A DNA stretch of 64,000 bases from Pseudisothecium myosuroides (Eukaryota; Streptophyta; Bryopsida; Hypnales; Lembophyllaceae), in assembly GCA_951799445.1 (NCBI GenBank), contig OX637296.1, positions 16,430,001-16,494,000 on the forward strand, given 5' to 3'. The translations under genes and the position numbers were made by a program. Below the pieces are notes generated by a model that was given only the letters and a program-made list of their open reading frames with translations, searched no databases and was not told where the DNA came from. Positions within the stretch are counted from its first letter, which is position 1, and each line of letters opens with the position of its first letter. This document shows positions 10,056-20,742 of this stretch, piece after piece.

Positions 10056-10942
10056 GATGTAGTTACCTTACCTTAAATTTTGTTTTTTTCTCTTTGTTTC
10101 CACTCAGACGTCGCCCTGAAAGTTTGATAATCTTGTGCACTTGCGAGGTTGGAAAAAAATGATGGTTGTGATGATTCTAAGCTTCGAGTGGGTGATCAAT
10201 TCATGCAGGTGTTTTTTTTCCTTCATTATTTGAGGTTAGCCTATGATGAGATTAGAAGCAACCCATCCATCCTCCTCATTGACGACGCCAGCCAGAAAAG
10301 AAAAGAGAGCTGGAGGGTGTCCTTCATGTTGAGGCCGGCCATTCAATGCTACTCTTGTTATTGGTGCAATTTGGAGCAATTAATTGGTATTGTACGACAC
10401 ACAATTGCCAAGCCAATCGGATACAATCCTCCAGCGTTGAGTTGATTTCCAACGCCGTAAGAAAAACGGAACGGAAGAAACTACCGATCAATCGATACCG
10501 CTCAATCGTAACTTTATGTAAATGTAAATTGGCTATCCTTCTCGATGTCCTGCAGTCAGTCTGGTAACATGTAAATCATGCCTCTATCATTGACTGTTAC
10601 TTGAAGAGGGTAGGTGTTGCCAAATCCAGTGTTGCAGGAAGAGAGAGCAATCATGTTGATTTCTTGTGTAATTTCCAAGAGCGATCAATGGGGGCACAGG
10701 CAGATGTCCGAAAAGGTCAATTGAAGTTGGAGTTTGGGTGTCAGTAGTGCCGCTCATTTTGCATCATGAGTGTTCAGTTACTGTGGGAAAAAAAAATTTA
10801 AGTATGACATTTTTAAAATGACCAAAATAATGGTTTACCCCCAAACTGATATGGAACATCATGGTGGTGGTGGGGAGAGAAAAAAAATAACTCTTTTAGT
10901 CTCCTTGGTATCAAGAAGAAATAGTAGTGCTTCTTATTATCT
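10056..10942. other. Interior of the inverted-repeat structure, gene-like but unassigned
   Basis: 10076-10560 is GC-richer, with a CCACTCAG acceptor-like site at about 10100-10107 and open frames on the + strand (for example 10149-10445) that match no family I know. It may be host sequence carried between the arms. From 10780 the sequence becomes low-complexity. Confidence 0.3.
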
Positions 10943-10946
10943 TTAA

Positions 10947-11866
10947 CCCCTAAAAGACCATTGTCCGTTCGGGGGACAAATGCGATTTTGGTCATGTACC
11001 TTTTTGCAACCACGTTTGTAATATTTTCTGAAAAATTTAATGGAGGTGGGGAATGGGAAGACCTACGTGGAGACATAATTTTTTTCACAATTGGTGCCTG
11101 GGAACAACAAGTATGCCATTTCTTGGAATGCTTGGGGACGGGGGCAGCCAAAAAAATTTGCAAAATTTTGAATTTTTTTTTTAATATTTTTTTTCTCGTA
11201 GATTATATTTTTGTCTATCTGGAAAGCTTTGATTCATTTCATTTGGATTTGTTATGAGGAAGTTATGGACATTCTTGTTTTTCAGGCAGTTAGAGCATCT
11301 TCTTGAAAAAAATAACTTGTAGGATTCATTTCTGAATGCTATTTTTGCAATTTTTCAAAAAAAAAAATCTCATGGTTTATTTTACTTGCTAGAACAATCT
11401 CACCATTGGGATTAGTGTATTTTAATTCCATCTAAAATATATTAATATTTTAGATTTTCCTTTTATCTCGTACCTACTTCTACTTAACAATTTTTTTAGG
11501 AATGATAATTAAGTTTTTTTGAATATTTTTTTTCCCCCTAGACTCTCAACTCAATTCTCCACCTTAAAGATTTAAAGCTCAAAACTCTGTAGTGCAGAAA
11601 TTTTAAGTTAAAAATGTTCAAAGTCAAAAAATCCAGTCCTGCAATGTGCTGAAATACTTGTTTTTTCCACTTTAAACGCAGATATCTTGCAATCTGAGCG
11701 GTCAAAAATTCTGAAATTTTTTCCACACATTCTCATACTAGTTAGGTGTAAGATCCTACGGTTAGATGTGCAAAAAAAAACATTTTTCAATTTTTTTTAC
11801 TGTTTGCTATAGAAATGGCAGTTTTCAGTGTTTTTTGGCAGAAAAAAGGCCTTCGGCCTTTAGGGG
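10947..11866 (+). mobile_element. TTAA-flanked piggyBac-like MITE, copy P1
   Basis: Left end CCCCTAAAAGACCATTGTCC, right end GGCCTTTAGGGG, with TTAA at 10943-10946 and 11867-11870. At 920 bp it is close in length and sequence order to the copies at 41307-42236 and 51871-52789. Shared internal marks include GTGCCTGGGAACAACAA, TCTATCTGGAAAGCTTTGAT and AAGATCCTACGGTTAGATGT. There is no transposase frame. Confidence 0.75.
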
Positions 11867-11870
11867 TTAA

Positions 11871-12126
11871 CGTGTAAAGGATGTTAGCACTGCTTGTATA
11901 GTGTAGATACTATTGCAACTTCTATGTATAAAACAAAGGCCTTCAACACGTAGTAAAAAAAAAAATTTCACTACAATTTTTTTTGGTGAGATTGCCTCGG
12001 AATGCATCCTTGCTCTATGATTTTCGTGGGATTTTTTGAAACAAGATTGTGCAAGAAAAAAAATCGTGTGTACAAGGACCGTATACCTCAACGTAGGCCA
12101 ATTTTGGCACCAACCTCCTAAAGGGG
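11871..12126. mobile_element. TTAA-bounded segment beside P1
   Basis: This 256-bp segment lies between the right TTAA of P1 and a second TTAA at 12127-12130. Its right end, CCTCCTAAAGGGG, resembles the P1 family end but is not identical; its left end, CGTGTAAAGG, matches weakly. It could be a short relative, or the remainder of an element into which P1 inserted. Confidence 0.3.
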
Positions 12127-12130
12127 TTAA

Positions 12131-12674
12131 CACGGGAAAGCAATTCTAGTGTATGTATGTGAATATGGAGAGGTTCAATAGTGCAAACTTATTCCTATTT
12201 CACCCCTATTTTGTGATTTTTGATGGTTATATCATTTATACTAATTTAGAAAATACAAAAAAGGTTCACCTCCCTAAATCTATTGTTTATTATATCTTCG
12301 TTCAAAATAACTTCTTTTTTCTTGTGCAAATTAAGTCTTGATTTGTTATTCCAAACCTTTTTTTCTTTGTGCCAAGTCTATAATATTGTTCACCAACCTA
12401 AATCATTCCCCATTGGAGTGAGATTGGAATAATCCTTCTCTATATCCTTACGATTGAATTTAGCTTCATCTGTAGAGAATCATGGGCTAGTTAGGAAGTT
12501 GCAACCGTGGAGGCTCTTGCTTTCTTGGGGAGCAAAAAGGACCCCCAAACGTTGGTTAATAACGTTATGTCATCTTTCAAATTGAATTTCCAGTACCAGT
12601 AAATAAAAGTAAACATTAGCTTTATTTTGAAATTGACTTGAAGGTCAATTGATAATAAGTAAGTGCATCTAATT
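12131..12674. other. No gene or repeat recognised
   Basis: AT-rich interior of the inverted-repeat structure. Only short, unassigned open frames are present. Confidence 0.4.
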
Positions 12675-12806
12675 TGGATCACTTTCTAAAACCAACCACT
12701 ACAAATTCTTGCTTAAAATGTACTTCTAATATTCATGAGTCTATTGTTGGTTTTAAAAACACCTGATTTTCAGTACTTTGAAAATTCGTAGTTTATTCAC
12801 ATAATA

Positions 12807-13065
12807 GAGTTATTTGTAAAGTCCCCCCCACTTTGGGCATGACTTTTTTTGAAGTTGAGAAGGCAATTGTAGTTGAAGCGTCAAACTATTTTGCAAGATA
12901 CTTATGTCACACGACTTCAAAAGTGGGGACCAAACTTTTTTAGGCACCATTTTGATGGAAAAATAAGTTTCATACCCACTTTTATTTCGACTTTTTTAAC
13001 TCAACCGGCTTTTTCACAAAACTCATGGGTTTAAACCCCGGTTTAGTGTACTTTACGAATAACTC
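12807..13065. mobile_element. 259-bp MITE with GAGTTATTYGTAAAGT ends
   Basis: Left end GAGTTATTTGTAAAGT, right end ACTTTACGAATAACTC. It interrupts the right arm of the inverted-repeat structure: the left arm is continuous across the matching point. A run of C follows the left end and CCCCGG precedes the right end. No clear target duplication is visible. Confidence 0.65.
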
Positions 13066-13193
13066 AAATGTCCAATAAATTAATTCTAAAAAAACTCTGG
13101 AATCCCCTTTCAACTGCCAAAAAAATCCTACAAAAAAATCAATATAATAATGGGAACCATGCTGAATTGCTTATTTGTGAGATTTTAAGTGTA

Positions 13194-13507
13194 AGGTAGG
13201 AGGCTCAAACTCCGACCGGGCAATAAAAACGAACATAACTCAGAGGTACATTTTGCTTACTCCAGTGTACCAACTATACACATTTCAGGAGGTGGTCGCT
13301 TTTGATGACCACAAATGCCCACTTTTTTTTCAACTTCTAAAATCTGTAACTAATTCCTCAAAGGTCCAAAAGATATGAAACGACTTGGTTTAGATGTCAA
13401 TTCCACTTGTCTTTCAAGTAAAATTTACTGAAATTTTTTTCAAGTTGTTCACCCTCCTCCAAATTCAGTTCCAGACCTTAGATGGTCCATTTATGGACCT
13501 CCTACCT
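13194..13507. mobile_element. AGGTAGGAGG MITE, copy M1
   Basis: Ends AGGTAGGAGGCTC and GGACCTCCTACCT with TA on both sides (13192-13193, 13508-13509). At 314 bp it is nearly collinear with M2 at 25660-25976; both contain TCCGACCGGGCA, GGTACATTTTGCTT, ATGAAACGACTTGG and TCAATTCCACTT. No coding sequence. Confidence 0.8.
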
Positions 13508-13509
13508 TA

Positions 13510-13925
13510 GTTACCTTACTGTGATTTCTCCAGTTCTCCTGTTAAGTTATGGAACTCATCTTAGCATAATCCAAACCCTTAATTTGTTCATGTTAGTACT
13601 GCCCCCACAGTACTTAACATTCGCTGATGTTAACATTACAAGTTAAATCAGATCGAGGGGCAATTTCACCTTTGGGGTAGTGGGAAGGACCGAATGGGTA
13701 AATAACTTACAGGCAGGGGTGTGGGCCTGTGGGGGGCAAATATTACGACAGGATACTTATTATTAGGGACTTAGGCAAGTTGGTGAAGGACGGACGGGGA
13801 ACTTAAGACGCGGGGGTACTTAAGTTAGCGAGGCCAAGCGGGTACAAAGGTGCAGGACAAGGCGCCTGCAAGGTATACTGGGTGAAAGGGGATGAAAACG
13901 AAGGGCAGTAAAAACAAAAGCACTT
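13510..13925. other. No gene recognised; GC-richer tract
   Basis: From 13640 the base composition rises to a GA/GGGG-rich strand (for example GGGGTGTGGGCCTGTGGGGG). An open frame on the - strand is only the complement of this purine bias. Confidence 0.4.
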
Positions 13926-14003
13926 GCAAAAGGGGAGAAGGGGACGTGTAGCATACTTCGCAAAAGGGGAGAAGGGGACGTGTAGCATACTTCGCACAAG
14001 GGG
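13926..14003. repeat. 34-bp tandem repeat, 2.3 copies
   Basis: Units 13926-13959 and 13960-13993 are identical, beginning GCAAAAGGGGAGAAGGGGAC; a third, partial copy starts at 13994 as GCACAAGGGG. Perfect identity implies a recent duplication. Confidence 0.9.
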
Positions 14004-14469
14004 ATTATTTACGGGATTCGATTGGGTTCCAAAGTACCCCTAGTCTCTATGTGGTAGATTACCCATTATGGACACCGGGCTCAGGTTACGGATAGCTACA
14101 ATTGACTGTCTGTAAGGAATTGAAACGTATTTGAAATTCATACAATTTTTAGAAGTTTAGAACTAAGATAGACAAGTCTATCACCATGCAAATTAGCAAT
14201 CTGAATATCTTGGGACCAACTCCAAAAGGGGTACATATTTGTCAAAGGTGTGTGCTTGTTTCATGAATCAAATTCAAGTGGAATTATAATTTTTCAATTA
14301 AAATTGTAATTGCTGTGAATTTTTGAACTAGTATGCCCTGAAATTACAAAACTATTCATAGAGTGGAATCATGAACATCCTAGAAACAATCCATAATTAC
14401 TCTCCCACATATTTTAATGGTACTTAAGTGTTCACCATTAAAGAATTGACACGTTATCTCTTATTGGCA
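14004..14469. other. No gene or repeat recognised
   Basis: AT-rich DNA between the tandem repeat and the next TTAA-flanked element. Confidence 0.4.
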
Positions 14470-14473
14470 TTAA

Positions 14474-15402
14474 CCCCTAAAGTTCCTTGACTATGTTTTC
14501 ACCAATTGAAATGCTCCAAAAATGCCCATTTCTAGTAGAAGTAAATTTTTTTAGAAAAACACATTTTTGGACACATGTAACCATAGGATCTTGTGGTACG
14601 CTAGTTTGAGAAGACGAGGAAAAAATTTCAGAAATTTCCACCATGTGGATTGCAAGATATTAGCATCTGAAGTGACAAAAATCTTTTTTTTGGCCGTGCA
14701 AAAAATCAGGCAGCTACAATTCACAAGGTATCATTTGTATGTAAAAATGTCCAAAATGACGATGCTTCTTTGGATTCTTTCTTCAAGGCAAGTTAGCTAC
14801 ATGCTTGAAAATTTTCATATCATTTGGAATTGTACAAAATATAGGAAAAAAATAGTAAGTAGAAAGAAGTAAAGAGTGATTAAAATACTAAATTGTTAAG
14901 AATTTAGTTATGGAATTGAAAAATGCCAATTCCAATGGTTGCAATGTTTAAATAAACGATCTACATTTTGAGATTTTATTTTTTTCAAAAAATATTGAAA
15001 ATTGAGTAAAATAAACGACTTCAAAATTTATTTTAGAGTAGAGATTCTATAACTTCCCGCAAACTTAAACTCCTCATAACTTTCATCTCATTGATCAAAA
15101 TAAAATGATTCAAAGCTTTCCACGTATATATAAATCTAGAGAACCAATTTCAAATTTTTAGTTTTAAAAAAAGTGATTTTTTTAAAAATTTGCCCGAGTT
15201 GCCTAAGTTGAGAAACAAACAACATTTTGTGTCATAACTTTTCACTTGTATACTCAAATGAAATGAAACTTAGCATTCATTGAAGATATTCCTTGTCCAA
15301 ACCTTGTAAAAAAATTTGAGCCTAAATAAATCAAACCTCCGCTCACATGTACCTGCCCAAAATAGCTATGTTGCCAAAAACACAAGGCTGGTCCTTTAGA
15401 GG
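14474..15402 (-). mobile_element. TTAA-flanked piggyBac-like MITE, copy P4
   Basis: Left end CCCCTAAAGTTCC, right end GGTCCTTTAGAGG, TTAA at 14470-14473 and 15403-15406; 929 bp. It runs opposite to P1: its left part reads CATAGGATCTTGTGGTACGC, matching the reverse of the P1 right part. Its right half (GCAAACTTAAACTCCTCATA onwards) is the sequence that is doubled in the palindromic copy P3. Confidence 0.75.
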
Positions 15403-15406
15403 TTAA

Positions 15407-15857
15407 TGTATTGATTTTATTAAAAAAACGAATGGATTTGGATGATTTTTTGAACAGAATTGTGGCCAAAAGTAGGATGGAAAAATTAGGCAATGAAAGG
15501 AAATGGATTGGTCTACCTCACACAAAAGTTCAAGGAAGGATCCTTCTAGAGTATTACTACAAGCATTTCTTGCAAGGAGAAAATTTGGAGCTTAATTTGC
15601 TCCAAATTTACTTGTTAATTTTTCACCATGGGAAAACCCAAGAAGTTATTATTTTTCATAAGTGATCAAATTTGGAAAATTTCTATTTCTATTTTTTATA
15701 GAAAAAAATTAGCCAGAAAAATTAACAAGTAGGGGCTTATTTTTACATTTATCTTGAGGACAATGGAAAAATAAAATAAATGCCACCTCCTCCAAAAAGT
15801 TTGTAGTACTAATTTAGACAATGAGTTTAATGGGGAGATGGATAACAATGAGAAATA
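15407..15857. other. No gene or repeat recognised
   Basis: AT-rich DNA with short open frames on both strands and no family match. Confidence 0.4.
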
Positions 15858-15860
15858 TAA

Positions 15861-16189
15861 GAGCATCTCTTGCAGCCCTCTAGCTTTCCGTGCTCCTTGA
15901 TTCAAGATCTGTCCAATGAAGAGGAGATGGCCACTTGTATCCCCAACAACATAAACTCCATAAAACATACTTCCAACCAATCACAAGTCACACAATTTGC
16001 ATTTATTATGACGACTTGCTAATCCCAAGAGAATTTGTTAGTAGCAAAAGAGGGGTTAGTGGCCCCTCTAGAAATGGCTTCTTGAGAGGTGAAGGAGAAG
16101 GCTGGAGCCTGACAAACGCTAGAATTGATTGCTTTTCATCCATTCATTCTAGAGGGGAGGGGATATCTGGAGGGCTGGAGGAGATGCTC
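15861..16189. mobile_element. Tourist-like MITE with TAA duplication
   Basis: Ends GAGCATCTCTTGCAGCCCTC and GAGGGCTGGAGGAGATGCTC, with TAA on both sides (15858-15860, 16190-16192); 329 bp. A three-base TAA duplication is the PIF/Harbinger (Tourist) signature, and a GAGCATCTC start is common among plant MITEs. No coding sequence. Confidence 0.75.
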
Positions 16190-16192
16190 TAA

Positions 16193-18033
16193 GATGGAAT
16201 TCAAAAATCTCACTATAGAAGAAAACAAAATGTATCAAATTGAAGCAAGTGTGAATTAAGAGTGAAATTTGCTTCTTTGAAATTTGTTACAAGATTTTGT
16301 TGAATTATGACATGTTGCATGAATAGTTTTATTTCTCATTCCTATATTACATAATGTTTATTTGTTTTTTAACTTACAAAAGGCTGGCCAATTAACATAA
16401 AATGATTGTTTTGACAAAATGATTGTTGAAATAAATTTTTGTTCTGAAATGTTGGAGTGTCAATTACCCCTTATGTTGTAGACCATAACATTTACAATGT
16501 GCATACCAATATTTATTCTTAGAATTATTGGAATCCCAAAATTCTTTGACAAAATTAGTTTTTATTGATTCTATTATAGTTTCATCATAATACACATTTG
16601 AAATCACCAAAATTGTGTTCTCTCCGATATCAATTCAATTTCAATTTAGGATTAAAAGTTGATTCAAAATTCAATTGCAATCTAAAATTATAATCAAAGC
16701 AAACTATGGACAAAAGAAATGATGACCAAGCTCAAGATTTTTAGAATAACTCTAATGTATGGTGCATTTGAAAAGTATCACAAGGACAATAAAAAATGAT
16801 TTTTCAAAGATGTTCAAAGAAATGTGTCATCCATGTATCAATTACCTCTTTTTTACACCCACATCCTTTCTTGAATTTGCGCATATCTTTGGACAAAAAT
16901 AATAACTACTTCAATTTCATCAAACTCATTATAAAGAGAGATATGTTGCTTTTTGAAGATTCAAACAATGTTGTGGATGAATGAAAACTTACTTGGACAA
17001 AACATCATTCCAAATCACTCACTCTATTCATCATCCAAAATATGACTCCTTGAATTTCTTGCTTTTTACCAACAAACATCAAGAGAAATCCAAACAATAT
17101 TGTGCAATGTTCTTGCATTAATTCCAATTCTATCTATCCCGATTTGGATGAAATTTCGTCCTAATTTGTGTGAAAACGGAATTAAAACTAACACAAACCT
17201 CAGGTGTCATCACAACAAAGGAGATTTTCTTCTCCTCAACCCACGCAATTATTGTGTGCTAAAAGATTGTGGCGTGCATGAGTTTCCAATATCTTCACTT
17301 TTTGGAGACCAATTTCAACCCACAGTACAATTGGATTGCTTCACGGAATCCTCCTTTCACAGTAACTTAATCAAACAGACTCCTGTCTTGAAATAACGAA
17401 TCGTGAAGGGCAGGAAGACCAATTCATTCATGTGCTAACAAGACATGAATCCCATCGTTACTTTCCAATTGGGTAGTCCGTCTAGTAATCACTTGCCAAG
17501 TCCAACACGACAACTCGGCAACGGTGGCTGTGATTGTCTGAAATATCAAATGGACAGGCTGATGTAAACCACAAGTGGTCACTCAAGAAGAAGAGGAAGA
17601 AGAAGAAATAATGAAGATCGAAAGTGAGTCACGCTTTTTTTCTCGGCGTGGCAAGTCTCCCTTGCGGCCATCAAATGCTGCTTGGTTACTCAATCGACGA
17701 CCTTCTCAGTCACGGTTGAGATGGACTTCTGTTGAATGCACATCCTGTGTGAGGGTCTACTCTTGTGGCGGACTAGCCAGCTCCTCTAGTAAGTGAGCTA
17801 GAAAAATAATAAGCGTGCACAGTCTGGACTCTGGACACTGGTACGTCCAGCGTTGGGAGATGGCGATGTTGTCTTCAATTGATGGGACGGGTTGTAGCTC
17901 ACATGAATGGGATTTGGCTTCACTAAGGTAAGCAGACCCGGACATTATCGTCCTTTTTGTATTCCAATTGCGTCCCATATTTGCATTTATCCAACATTTC
18001 AGCCCACAATTTTTGTGTCTGGTCACTCTGGTG
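16193..18033. other. No supported gene
   Basis: AT-rich up to about 17050, then closer to average composition from 17400. A GAA-rich microsatellite lies at about 17583-17610. The + strand frames at 17100-17396 and 17575-17796 have no recognisable domain. TATTGCAG at the right edge resembles a splice acceptor, but no exon is evident. Confidence 0.4.
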
Positions 18034-18042
18034 TATTGCAGT

Positions 18043-18302
18043 GCAGGATGTTAAACCCGTCCCACGAAGTCGGCCCTGCAGGGTAAAAACACAGGAATTT
18101 TACCCCCAAAGAAAACACAGGAATTTTTTTTTTCACACATGATTTTTTTCGCAAATTCTGAATTCATATTTGCAATTAGAGGCCCCAAATTAGCTAGGAG
18201 AGGTCTAGAACATACCCTACGGACGGCACAAAATAGGGGCAAGGATTTTACTTTTACCCCTAATTTTTGCGTTTTCACCCTGGGACGGATTTCAAGTCCT
18301 GC
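18043..18302. mobile_element. Mutator-like MITE with perfect 9-bp duplication
   Basis: TATTGCAGT lies at 18034-18042 and again at 18303-18311. Between them the ends are imperfect inverted repeats: GCAGGATGTTAAACCCGTCC on the left, and GGACGGATTTCAAGTCCTGC on the right. A second inner pair involves GGGTAAAAACACAGG and TTTGCGTTTTCACCC. At 260 bp with a 9-bp duplication it fits the Mutator superfamily. No coding sequence. Confidence 0.75.
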
Positions 18303-18311
18303 TATTGCAGT

Positions 18312-18674
18312 GGGTAAGTAGTCACCCTAAGTGTCAAAGAGCTTCAAATGAACAAAGCCTCAAATGAACAAACTTGAAGCTAAGTATCCTTGTCTGATTT
18401 ATTTAATTTAATTTTTTAAAGGCCTTGAGGATTTCAAGGACTCAACGTGAACTCAGATTGTCACCAAAAGATGTGGGGTAGTTAGCACATGTATCAATAA
18501 GAGTATCCGTTTGCACATGTATAAATATTTGTATTTACATTTGTACCAATATACAACAAACTTGTGTAGTAGAATTCTCATTTTCATTTTATTTCTCTTT
18601 TCACTAGCCCCCAATTTCTTAGCAACTTGTGGCTAATATTTGTCAATGAGAAATTGATTACAAATTGAACTTAA
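18312..18674. other. No gene or repeat recognised
   Basis: AT-rich DNA with a short internal repeat, TTCAAATGAACAAA, near 18343-18370. Confidence 0.35.
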
Positions 18675-18890
18675 AAGGTAAGAGGTCCATAAATCGCCCA
18701 TTTAAGAGCTGAAATTGAATTTTGATGAGGAGGTGAAACTTCTCAAAATATTTTTCAAGAAATTCTCCTTGAAAGACGAGTAGAATTGGCATCTAATCCA
18801 AGTTGTTTCATATTTTTGGAGCTTTGTGGAATTAAACATATGAATTTTTGGACTTCAAAGCACTAAATGGTTAAGAAGCCCCCTAATTGT
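18675..18890. mobile_element. Truncated AGGTAGGAGG-type MITE
   Basis: Begins AAGGTAAGAGGTCCATAAAT and continues with AAGACGAGTAGAATTGGCAT and CAAGTTGTTTCATATTTTTG, which parallels copy M6 at 48794-49066. The right terminus is missing, so it is a decayed or truncated copy. Confidence 0.55.
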
Positions 18891-19260
18891 AAACTCTAAA
18901 CCCTACACCAAATTTTTTAATTGCAAGTAGTGCAAAAAAATTGAACCAATATAGCATATGACATATTCATGGCAATTAGAAATTATAATTAATGTATGCC
19001 CCCTTTTTAATGGTTCAAATTAGAAAATTATATAATGATAGACCTCAGAATAATCAATGAACAAAAAGTAATACCCCCCATTTAAATACCCAGTGTTCGC
19101 ACCTATATCCTTATTTTTTTCAAGGAGTGCACCCCCCGAGCGAACCCGAGGTTTAAGGATTAACTCCTAACTACCTAAGCAACCATATATGGTTGCTCAA
19201 AAATTTGAGCTCGTTTGTGAGTGGGCAGTCAAATTCCTTTGACCATTCAAAAAATTTTAT
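18891..19260. other. No gene or repeat recognised
   Basis: AT-rich, with one C-run-containing stretch near 19127-19140. Confidence 0.35.
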
Positions 19261-19930
19261 GGGCAATATTGAAAGTTAGCTATTAGAGAGGTCCTCAAAG
19301 GCATATATGTAACATTAGTGGAAGAATAAAGCTTGCCGATTTCACTTGATTTGAGATTTTAAAAACTGTACTTATCCATTTGCTTTGAAAATGGTCCCAA
19401 TGGAAAGAGCAAAGTGTTTTCATGAATTTCACCATTGAAATTTAAACATGCAAGTGTTGATTTGGAGTTATTTGTGATTTCTACTTATCAACAAAAATTG
19501 CATTTCAACAATTGCAAGGTAGATTGTGTAATGAGTTTAATAACTCTTCATTTGAACTTAAGTTTTTTGGAAGTGCATTTTAGTTTGCTAACACAACTTC
19601 TAATTGTTGATGTCATTTCCAATTCCAAAAAATTCTTATATGCATTTTTCTCAAACATTGTGGGGAGGGACAACATATTAAAAATAAGATACATACATTT
19701 CTCTTGTTATGATCTCACAACTCCTACGCAATTTCCCACTCAAAATTGGTATGCACCCTAATAAGTAAGCTCTTTACACATCTATAGAGTTAGATTTTGA
19801 AAAAAAAAAAACAATTTGCTTCATTGGGGATAACTATAAGCCCATGTTCATAGGAAAAAGACATTTGGAAAGACTTAGGCACCTACAAATTAAGAGAATA
19901 CATATAGATGAATTTCATTTGGGACCTTAA
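19261..19930 (+). repeat. Dispersed repeat R1, copy 1
   Basis: The same sequence occurs inverted at about 45190-45790. Shared blocks include AACAATTGCAAGGT, GGAAGTGCATTTTA and GGTGAAAATCATGAAAACAC in degenerate form. An open frame of 108 codons (19435-19761) has a 99-codon counterpart in the other copy (45339-45638, - strand), with shared blocks such as LHFNNCKVD and FLEVHF. I do not recognise the product; it may be a transposon protein fragment or chance. Confidence 0.6.
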
Positions 19931-20297
19931 AGAATATTTGGCATGTGGAAATTATACTTCCCCTAGTACAAGTTCTATTCCCCCAAAATGGAAAAACTTG
20001 TTTTAATCAATGAAAGGATTTCAGGGCTAATAATGTTATTAGTACCTGTATGTTTTAAACTCACCTACAATTAGCAAATGCAAGAATAAAGCTAAATAAA
20101 ATAAAATAAACCCCTTCCGTGGCGGCGGCCGGGAGCCATCAAGGTACAACAAGCGTGACAAGCAATCGGCGATTTGGCATTGAAGCTTAGAGGCAATAAG
20201 AGGACAAGATGCATCATAATCAAGCGGTAGTGCAGGCTAGGGTGGCGGTCTGCAAGGTTAGGAGGCGGGAGTCAAGAACTAAAGGATCAACGGCGAG
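19931..20297. other. No gene recognised
   Basis: AT-rich to 20110, then an abrupt switch to GC-richer DNA starting GTGGCGGCGGCCGGGAGCC, which leads into the tandem repeat at 20298. Confidence 0.35.
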
Positions 20298-20409
20298 GAC
20301 ATGACGGGACGATGGTTTTGTTACTCCGGGATAGAGACCCTCGGGTGCTCTCGACATCACGACGGGACGATGGTTTGTTACTCCAGGATAGAGACCCCTC
20401 GGCAGGCTC
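20298..20409. repeat. About 55-bp tandem repeat, two copies
   Basis: Each unit contains ACGGGACGATGGTTT, GTTACTCC and GGATAGAGACCC. On the - strand both units translate to a repeated GLYPGVT phrase, but there is no sign of a longer gene. Confidence 0.8.
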
Positions 20410-20742
20410 GACAATATAGTCTCCTGTATCTCGAATTCTCGATCTGTCCATTAGCAAGATCATTTGTAGTTTGGTACCACACTCACTGCCTCTCCTTACT
20501 GTCATGATATTCTTCTGATTTTGAGTAATTCTAATCATTGGAACTTACTCGCTTCGTAAATGGGGAAGGTTTTGTTTTACTGCGGTTAAGGTAGGTACAC
20601 GCAAAACCGCCACTTTTTGCTACTGAGCCTATTTACTATTACTAGACCGGTCAAATTTTCATATATTCTTGTTGTCAAGTGAAAGGAGGTTTCAACGCAC
20701 TAGAGAACGTGGCATTTGAATACTGTATGCAAAAGTTATGAA

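Larger units (their letters stand above)
9786..13190. mobile_element. Large inverted-repeat structure, possible 3.4-kb non-autonomous element
   Basis: The left arm (9786-10055) and the right arm (12675-13190, reversed) share extended similarity. Outer blocks carry CAATTCAGCATGGTTCCCAT and GGGGATTC; inner blocks carry AATAAACTACRAWTTTTCAAAG and TGTAGTGGTTGGTTTTAGAA. The right arm is longer because a 259-bp MITE (12807-13065) sits in it. The interior holds a TTAA-flanked element (10947-11866) and gene-like DNA at 10076-10560. Outer ends begin near ACACCTAAAATTGCAC and CACTTAAAATCTCAC, without a clear target duplication. Confidence 0.55.
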
